Source: Algibacter pectinivorans
GTDB taxonomy: Bacteria; Bacteroidota; Bacteroidia; Flavobacteriales; Flavobacteriaceae
Reading direction: 5' to 3'
DNA: 64,000 nucleotides
NCBI RefSeq assembly: GCF_900112595.1
Contig: NZ_FOMI01000009.1
Span: 108,763 to 172,762, forward strand
Shown here: positions 58,959 through 64,000 of the stretch, one piece after another
Layout: each line of letters opens with the position of its first letter
Numbering within the stretch: position 1 is the stretch's first letter
The notes under the pieces: model-generated
Databases searched by the model: none
What the model was told of the DNA's origin: nothing
What the model saw: the letters and a program-made list of their open reading frames with translations, nothing else
Translations under genes and position numbers: made by a program

Positions 58959-59764
58959 CGTTTAGCTTTTATTAGTTTATCTAAAATGTATTCCACACCA
59001 AAATTATCATTACTTTTTGTTTTGTGGTTGGCTATGGCTAACACATTATCATGAGCATTTTCCATGGCGAAGCTATAAGTAGCCAATTTTAGCATTTCAA
59101 TATCATTATTATAATCGCCAAATATTAAAGTTTCATCCTGCGAAATATTATAATTTTCTTGTAGCATGTTTATAGCATGACCTTTATTTGCTAGATCATC
59201 CGAGATATCAACCCAGTTTTTTCCCGATACTTTTATTTTATAATGCGATTCAAAAGGTTTAAATACGGGGTAAATATACCTTTCAGAATCTTCAGAGTGG
59301 TATAAAGCGATCTTTATAATATCCTCTTCAATCTCTTTTATATTTTCAATTACTGAGTGTTTAGGATAATACTCTTCCAAAGTATTTAGTAAACCATTGG
59401 ATATAGATTTTTTACTAAAATAAGCTTTTGATGGCGTACAATAAACAGGATGAATGTTGTTATGGCTATCTATTAAATGTACTAACTCAATTAAGTTGTT
59501 GGTTTCAATAGGTGTCGAAAGTAAAAGCTCATCTTTATTAATAACAATACCACCATTTTCGGCAACAATTATAATATCATCTTTTATGGTTTGTAGCTTT
59601 TCTGTAATGCTGTAATAAGGTCTTCCGCTTGCAGCTACAAACAAAATGTTGTGCTGTTTTAAAGATTTAAATAATTCGTAAAATAAAGGACTAACTTCAT
59701 GCTTGGAGTTAAGTAAAGTACCGTCCAAATCGGTAACAACAAGTTTTATGTTCGATAAATCCAT
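58955..59764 (-). CDS. HAD superfamily (Cof-type) phosphatase
   Basis: The 269-residue protein has HAD motif I LVVTDLDGTLLNS near 9-20, motif II VAASGRPY, the C2B cap region and motifs III/IV (NKGHAINMLQENY, LIFGDYNNDIEMLKLATYSFAMENAHDNV). Cof-type members dephosphorylate sugar phosphates, FMN and PLP. No neighbour points to a particular substrate. Its 3' end overlaps YjbQ by four bases. Confidence 0.92.
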   Translation of the reverse strand: MDLSNIKLVVTDLDGTLLNSKHEVSPLFYELFKSLKQHNILFVAASGRPYYSITEKLQTIKDDIIIVAENGGIVINKDELLLSTPIETNNLIELVHLIDSHNNIHPVYCTPSKAYFSKKSISNGLLNTLEEYYPKHSVIENIKEIEEDIIKIALYHSEDSERYIYPVFKPFESHYKIKVSGKNWVDISDDLANKGHAINMLQENYNISQDETLIFGDYNNDIEMLKLATYSFAMENAHDNVLAIANHKTKSNDNFGVEYILDKLIKAKR

Positions 59765-59842
59765 AGGCTAATTTTAATTATGTACTTATTTCAGTTCGAG
59801 AGTTAATTCAACTACAAAAAATCAAGAACAAATATAAGTACA

Positions 59843-59874
59843 AAAAAATCCGATTCTTTCGAATCGGATTTTTT
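59843..59874 (-). terminator. Terminator of the thrS-infC-rpmI-rplT operon
   Basis: A 14-bp perfect stem (59843-59856 with 59861-59874) with A6 and T6 at its ends around ATCCGATTC lies 39 bases after the rplT stop on the minus strand. Confidence 0.92.
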
Positions 59875-59912
59875 ATTAAGCGAATAATATGTTTTACAAT
59901 AGGCTAAGCGCC

Positions 59913-60257
59913 TTATTTTACTTTGTCAACTACGGCTTTAAAAGCCTCAGGGTTATTCATAGCTAAATCTGCTAAAACCTTACGGTTTAATTCAATTTCA
60001 TTAGCTTTTAATTTCCCCATAAATTGAGAATAAGATAAACCATGTAATCTGGCTCCAGCGTTAATACGCGTAATCCATAATGCACGGAATGTTCTCTTTT
60101 TTGCTCTACGGTCTCTGTACGAGTATTGCATCGCTTTATCAACCGCATTTTTTGCTACTGTCCAAACGTTTTTACGTCTTCCAAAGTAACCTTTTGCTTG
60201 TTTAAGCACCTTTTTTCTTCTGGCTCTTTTGGCTACAGAATTTACTGATCTTGGCAT
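59913..60257 (-). CDS. rplT: 50S ribosomal protein L20
   Basis: The 114-residue basic protein [36 protein letters not shown]... with [27 protein letters not shown] is full-length L20, which binds 23S rRNA early in assembly. It is the last gene of the thrS-infC-rpmI-rplT run, 100 bases after rpmI. Confidence 0.98.
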   Translation of the reverse strand: MPRSVNSVAKRARRKKVLKQAKGYFGRRKNVWTVAKNAVDKAMQYSYRDRRAKKRTFRALWITRINAGARLHGLSYSQFMGKLKANEIELNRKVLADLAMNNPEAFKAVVDKVK

Positions 60258-60357
60258 AATTTTAATTGTGTTTTGTAGTAGGCGGTCAAATACATGACAC
60301 TTTTAATTGAGCCTAACTCCAGGGTTTATTAATTGTTTTAACCGATTAAAACGAATG

Positions 60358-60555
60358 TTACTTTAAACGCATCATTGTTTTAATGTTATCCTCATCTGCT
60401 TTATGTACTAAACCATCATGAGTTAACTTAAGCTTACGCTTTTTAGACTTCTTTGTTAAGATGTGACTCTTAAAAGCGTGCTTTCTTTTAATCTTACCAG
60501 TACCTGTAAGCTTGAAACGCTTTTTGGCACTAGATTTTGTTTTCATTTTAGGCAT
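60358..60555 (-). CDS. rpmI: 50S ribosomal protein L35
   Basis: The 65-residue basic protein [41 protein letters not shown] is full-length L35. Its gene lies between infC and rplT as in most bacteria. Confidence 0.98.
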   Translation of the reverse strand: MPKMKTKSSAKKRFKLTGTGKIKRKHAFKSHILTKKSKKRKLKLTHDGLVHKADEDNIKTMMRLK

Positions 60556-60680
60556 TTTCTTTTCCTAGTTTTTAATTATTTCGCTTAATTATTTTAGTGC
60601 TGTTGGTGTTACAGCATCTTATCTTTATTCTTAATATATGCTATCAACTTAAGTTAATGCATTAGTAAGAATTGTTTTTA

Positions 60681-61226
60681 TTACTTTTTAGGAGCAATAA
60701 ACATGGTCATACGTTTACCTTCTAATCTAGGCATTTGTTCAACCTTGCCATATTCCTCTAAATCTTGAGCTAACTTTAATAATAAAATTTGCCCTTTTTC
60801 TTTAAATATGATCGAACGTCCTTTAAAAAACACAAATGCTTTTAGCTTTGCACCTTCTTTTAAGAACTTCTCAGCATGTTTCTTTTTAAACTCGTAATCG
60901 TGATCATCTGTGTTAGGACCAAAACGAATCTCCTTAATAATAACTTTAGTCGCTTTAGACTTTAAAGCTTTATCACGTTTCTTCTGTTCGTAAAGAAACT
61001 TTTTATAGTCCATAACCTTACAAACAGGTGGATCAGCATTTGGAGAAATCTCCACTAAATCTAACTCTTGTGCACTTGCTACTCGCATAGCGTCTCCTTT
61101 GGTGTATATTCCAATTTCTACGTTGTCTCCAACTAGACGTACTTTTTGAGCAGTAATCTTCGAGTTGATTTTATGCTTATCTTCTTGCGAAACCCTTCTA
61201 GGTTGCTGTCTTCTTCTAATTGCTAT
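60681..61226 (-). CDS. infC: Translation initiation factor IF-3 (non-canonical ATA start)
   Basis: IF-3 binds the 30S subunit and checks start codons. The frame is open well upstream of the first ATG (61088), and the missing N-domain is plainly encoded: [31 protein letters not shown]. It is preceded by [10 protein letters not shown]. The family start M-A-I-R-R-R places the start codon at ATA 61226-61224 (ATT at 61220 is a second choice), giving 181 residues. The C-domain is complete ([32 protein letters not shown]). Rare start codons in infC are known from E. coli, where they support autoregulation. The distance to thrS is 40 bases. Confidence 0.93.
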   Translation of the reverse strand: MAIRRRQQPRRVSQEDKHKINSKITAQKVRLVGDNVEIGIYTKGDAMRVASAQELDLVEISPNADPPVCKVMDYKKFLYEQKKRDKALKSKATKVIIKEIRFGPNTDDHDYEFKKKHAEKFLKEGAKLKAFVFFKGRSIIFKEKGQILLLKLAQDLEEYGKVEQMPRLEGKRMTMFIAPKK

Positions 61227-61266
61227 GGCTTTATGGTTTTAAATTAAACTTATTACTCTTTATGTA

Positions 61267-63201
61267 TTAAAACGTTTTTAGCGTTTTTTTAATGTCTTCT
61301 TTTATTATTTCAGAGAAGGCTTCTACACTAATCATGCCTAAATCTTCTCCACCGTGTTGTCTTACAGTTATTTTGCCTTCTTGTTCTTCTTGCTCCCCAA
61401 TTATAATCATATACGGGTGTTTTTGCATTTCGGCATCTCTAATCTTCTTACCTATAGTCTCATTTCTATGATCTACAAGGGCGCGAATTTCGTCATTTTC
61501 TAGCAAATTTAAAACTTTTTCAGAGTATTTTTCATATTTCTCGCTAATTGATAATATAATAGCCTGAGTAGGCATTAACCAAAGCGGGAAATTACCTCCG
61601 GTATGTTCTAGCAATAATGCTACAAAACGTTCCATACTTCCAAAAGGAGCACGGTGTATCATAATTGGTCGGTGCGACTCGTTATCACTACCTTTATACG
61701 TTAAATCAAAACGTTCTGGTAAGTTGTAATCTACCTGTATGGTTCCTAATTGCCAACGTCTTCCTAAAGCATCTTTTACCATAAAATCTAACTTAGGACC
61801 ATAAAAAGCAGCTTCACCTTCTTCAATAACAAAATCTAAACCTTTATCGGTTGCGGCATTTATTATAGCCTGTTCTGCTTTTTCCCAGTTTGCAATATCA
61901 CCTATATATTTGTTAGGGTTTTTAGGATCTCTTACAGATACTTGCGCAGTAAAGTTTTCAAAGCCTAGAGAGCCAAACACGTAAAGCACTAAATCTATTA
62001 CACTTTTAAACTCTTCGTCTAATTGTTTTGGTGTACAAAAAATATGAGCATCATCTTGAGTAAAACCTCTTACACGAGTTAATCCATGTAGTTCTCCACT
62101 TTGTTCATACCTATAAACCGTACCAAATTCGGCGTAGCGTACTGGTAAATCTTTATAACTCCATTGGAAATTATTGTAAACCTCACAATGGTGTGGGCAG
62201 TTCATAGGCTTTAATAAAAACTCCTCACCACCTTTAGGTGTTGTAATAGGTTGAAAACTATCTTCACCATATTTAGCATAATGTCCAGAAGTTTCATAAA
62301 GTTCCTTCTGTCCAATATGTGGCGTAACAACCATTTCGTAACCGGCCTTTTTCTGTGCAGCTTTCAAAAAGTTTTCTAAACGCTCACGTAAAGCAGCACC
62401 TTTAGGTAACCACAAAGGCAAACCTTGTCCTACTTTTTTCGAGAATGTAAAAAGCTCCAACTCTTTACCTAATTTTCTATGGTCACGTTTTTTAGCTTCC
62501 TCTAGCATAGCTAAATACTCCGTTAACTCCTTTTGTTTCGGAAAAGAAATTCCGTAAACTCGAGTTAATTGAGGTTTGTTCTCATCACCACGCCAATAAG
62601 CACCAGCAACACTCAATATTTTAACCGCTTTTATAATACCAGTATTAGGTATATGGCCACCACGACATAAATCAGTAAAGGTAGAGTGGTCGCAAAACGT
62701 AATCGTGCCATCCTCTAAATTATCAATCAATTCAGTTTTAAAAGCATTGTCCTTATATAAGGATAAAGCATCCGCCTTCGAAACCGCTCTTAAACTAAAA
62801 TCATGTTTCCCACGCGCAATCTCTAACATTTTAGTTTCAATAGCCTTAAAATCCTTTTCAGATACCGTATGCTCACCAAAATCTACATCATAATAAAACC
62901 CATTTTCAATAGCAGGTCCAATGGTAAGTTTCGCGCCATCATACAATTCTTCAATGGCTTGAGCCAAAACATGGGCACTACTATGCCAAAAAGCAGTTTT
63001 ACCAGCATCGTCTCTCCAGGTATATAAAACCAAAGAGCCATCCGTTGTTAATGGCGTAACCGTTTCTACGGTTGTACCATTAAAACTCGCCGAAATAACA
63101 TTTCTAGCAAATCCCTCACTAATGCTTTTTGCAACATCCATTGGTGTAACGCCTTCGTCAAACGTTTTCACACTACCATCAGGTAAAGTAATATGTATCA
63201 T
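61267..63201 (-). CDS. thrS: Threonyl-tRNA synthetase
   Basis: The 644-residue class II synthetase charges tRNA-Thr. It has the N-terminal TGS domain ([17 protein letters not shown]), the editing domain with [10 protein letters not shown] and the C-DHS region ([17 protein letters not shown]). The catalytic domain has motif 2 ([34 protein letters not shown] in part) and motif 3 ([15 protein letters not shown]), and the anticodon-binding domain is complete. Zinc ligands include the Cys in MNCPHH. It heads the operon with infC, rpmI and rplT. Confidence 0.97.
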   Translation of the reverse strand: MIHITLPDGSVKTFDEGVTPMDVAKSISEGFARNVISASFNGTTVETVTPLTTDGSLVLYTWRDDAGKTAFWHSSAHVLAQAIEELYDGAKLTIGPAIENGFYYDVDFGEHTVSEKDFKAIETKMLEIARGKHDFSLRAVSKADALSLYKDNAFKTELIDNLEDGTITFCDHSTFTDLCRGGHIPNTGIIKAVKILSVAGAYWRGDENKPQLTRVYGISFPKQKELTEYLAMLEEAKKRDHRKLGKELELFTFSKKVGQGLPLWLPKGAALRERLENFLKAAQKKAGYEMVVTPHIGQKELYETSGHYAKYGEDSFQPITTPKGGEEFLLKPMNCPHHCEVYNNFQWSYKDLPVRYAEFGTVYRYEQSGELHGLTRVRGFTQDDAHIFCTPKQLDEEFKSVIDLVLYVFGSLGFENFTAQVSVRDPKNPNKYIGDIANWEKAEQAIINAATDKGLDFVIEEGEAAFYGPKLDFMVKDALGRRWQLGTIQVDYNLPERFDLTYKGSDNESHRPIMIHRAPFGSMERFVALLLEHTGGNFPLWLMPTQAIILSISEKYEKYSEKVLNLLENDEIRALVDHRNETIGKKIRDAEMQKHPYMIIIGEQEEQEGKITVRQHGGEDLGMISVEAFSEIIKEDIKKTLKTF

Positions 63202-63223
63202 AAATAAAATTGAAATTCGGGTG

Positions 63224-63231
63224 CAAAGATA
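63224..63231 (-). promoter_or_regulatory. Promoter -7 box of thrS (TATCTTTG)
   Basis: A minus-strand TATCTTTG lies 22 bases before the thrS ATG at 63201, so the leader is short and no T-box-like structure fits in it. Confidence 0.65.
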
Positions 63232-63291
63232 ATGAGTTCAAAAGTATAAACAAACCAACACTATATATATATCGGTATAAATTTTTAATAA

Positions 63292-63378
63292 GGGCGTTCC
63301 CCAAGGGTCGGGCTATCCATTCCAAGTCCTCGCACCTCCTACGTCGGGCTGCGGGCTATTCATTATTATCCCTAACGC
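63292..63378. repeat. Interspersed GGGCGTT...AACGC palindromic repeat element, copy 2
   Basis: The sequence starts GGGCGTTCCCC and ends ATCCCTAACGC, and inner parts contain the typical GTCGGGCTATCC and CGGGCTGCGGGCTATTC. It is more GC-rich than all surrounding sequence. It is of the same kind as 4129-4279, with the outer ends conserved and the core different. Confidence 0.7.
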
Positions 63379-63788
63379 GACTATATCCGCAACCACTTAG
63401 TTAAACCAATAGGTATAAGGATATCCTGTAATGTCATAGTTAGTATAAAACCTCATTTCTGTTGTCTATATATAAGGAGTAGTATAAAAAATCAATTAAA
63501 AAAAGGGTAGGAGCAAGGGGTGTAACATTATAGAGTCTTACAAAACAATAGGAGTAGTGTATAATACCTGAAATTAAAGTATGCTACATTATAATAGGAG
63601 TAAACTATTAATGTTATAGGCTTACTACTAAGAACAAAACCCCTATTAGTTCCATAAAAGGCAATCCAAACCCCAAAATTAATTGAGGAATTAGGAGTAG
63701 CGTGTATTTTTTTAGGTGTGTAAATATCAGTAAATAAGTTAGTTAAAAACGGTTTTTAAAAAAAGTAAAAAAAAGGCAAAAAAAGTCA
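63379..63788. other. Gene-free AT-rich stretch with recurring TAGGAG motifs
   Basis: No convincing gene is seen here. The motif (T)AGGAGTA, or close to it, recurs near 63474, 63509 (TAGGAGCA), 63549, 63595 and 63693, four times followed closely by AT-rich TATA-like sequence. The stretch lies ahead of the tandem promoters at 63789 and 63926. Confidence 0.5.
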
Positions 63789-63818
63789 TTGTCAAACTAA
63801 AAAAGGATAGTAAGTTTG
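63789..63818 (+). promoter_or_regulatory. TTG-N19-TAAGTTTG promoter, probable rRNA operon P1
   Basis: TTG at 63789-63791, a 19-base spacer and TAAGTTTG at 63811-63818 form a perfect Bacteroidota promoter. The predicted transcript would begin near CACCCCGTTAAAAACG. Confidence 0.8.
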
Positions 63819-63925
63819 CACCCCGTTAAAAACGCAAAAGCAATTTTAGCAGGACGTTCATAAAAAGGTTGATTAATGATTTTAAAAGGTTAAAAAAACT
63901 TTTTCAAAAAAATATTAAAAAACAC

Positions 63926-63955
63926 TTGTAGGAGTTAAAAAAGGTTGTACATTTG
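63926..63955 (+). promoter_or_regulatory. TTG-N19-TACATTTG promoter, probable rRNA operon P2
   Basis: TTG at 63926-63928, 19 bases and TACATTTG at 63948-63955 form a second perfect promoter 137 bases downstream. The sequence after it (CAGCCGCTAAAAACGG) is similar to that after P1. Tandem promoters of this strength fit an rRNA operon starting beyond the window; the rRNA itself is not present in the window. Confidence 0.8.
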
Positions 63956-64000
63956 CAGCCGCTAAAAACGGTAAGTATCGCAGATAGCAAAACGCTCATA

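Noticed and set aside
63202..63223. T-box or other leader control of thrS
   Set aside because: The predicted leader is only about 15-20 bases, too short for a T-box or an E. coli type thrS operator.
63210..63404. A 64-codon plus-strand open frame upstream of thrS
   Set aside because: It is produced by the GC-rich interspersed repeat, has no recognisable protein features and overlaps the thrS promoter.
1..64000. CRISPR arrays, prophage, integrons or restriction/defence islands
   Set aside because: I saw no regularly spaced direct repeats and no phage, integrase, toxin-antitoxin or restriction-modification genes; the content is mainly core genome.

Overview
The window reads as chromosomal DNA of a marine-type Flavobacteriaceae bacterium (phylum Bacteroidota). 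The evidence is low GC and AT-rich spacers, many promoters of the TTG-N17-19-TAnnTTTG type, weak ribosome binding sites, two giant secreted proteins with C-terminal type IX secretion (type B, CHU_C) sorting domains, lipoproteins with a Cys-Ser/Lys-Asp-rich export signal, and a zeaxanthin-type carotenoid cluster. I cannot name the genus from sequence alone.

Layout. 1-6.4 kb: the end of an ABC-2 permease, an MscS channel, an outer-membrane barrel protein whose start codon is ATC where ATG is expected, a sigma-54 activator without a DNA-binding domain, a PPK2 polyphosphate kinase, and a secreted M28 peptidase with a DinB-like partner. 6.6-13.6 kb: fatty acid hydroxylase, lysA, sucC, small conserved genes and uvrB. 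13.7-21.5 kb: two adjacent type IX secreted repeat proteins (1646 and 912 residues). 21.5-25 kb: an ABC exporter pair and an uncharacterised protein that carries a full set of kinase catalytic residues. 25.1-29.1 kb: a minus-strand run of heme A synthase, GNAT, CCA-adding enzyme, GxxExxY protein and threonylcarbamoyl-AMP synthase. 29.3-34.9 kb: six LPS-core type genes in strictly alternating orientation, in three convergent pairs that each overlap at their 3' ends.

35-41.5 kb: dapD, ruvX, def, a DUF5606 gene, a Crp/Fnr regulator, a surface lipoprotein, a TlpA thioredoxin and a hydroxyacid dehydrogenase. 41.5-46.4 kb: crtY, crtZ, crtB, crtI and a MerR regulator with a cobalamin-binding domain of the CarH/LitR kind, which suggests B12- or light-dependent control of carotenoid synthesis. 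46.5-47.1 kb: tRNA-Leu and a tandem duplication carrying two identical tRNA-Lys genes, each with its own promoter and terminator. 47.3-50.7 kb: aroK, a phosphoribosyltransferase, an Hsp15-like protein, an FKBP-type lipoprotein and a porin-like barrel. 50.9-56.8 kb: tgt, lptF/G-type permease, EamA transporter, accA and dnaB, all on the plus strand. 56.9-59.8 kb: a secreted protein of unclear role, an EF-hand pseudogene, YjbQ and a HAD phosphatase. 59.9-63.2 kb: the classic thrS-infC-rpmI-rplT translation operon, with infC starting at a non-canonical ATA. The last 800 bases hold an interspersed repeat and two near-perfect tandem promoters of the kind that drive rRNA operons, so an rRNA operon probably begins just past the right edge.

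Most of the window is core housekeeping sequence. I found no CRISPR array, prophage, transposase or integron. The points most worth a second look are the kinase-like protein, the cobalamin-type MerR regulator and inverted repeat at the crt cluster, the alternating LPS gene layout, a Tgt enzyme lacking the usual zinc cysteines, and the paired repeat proteins.
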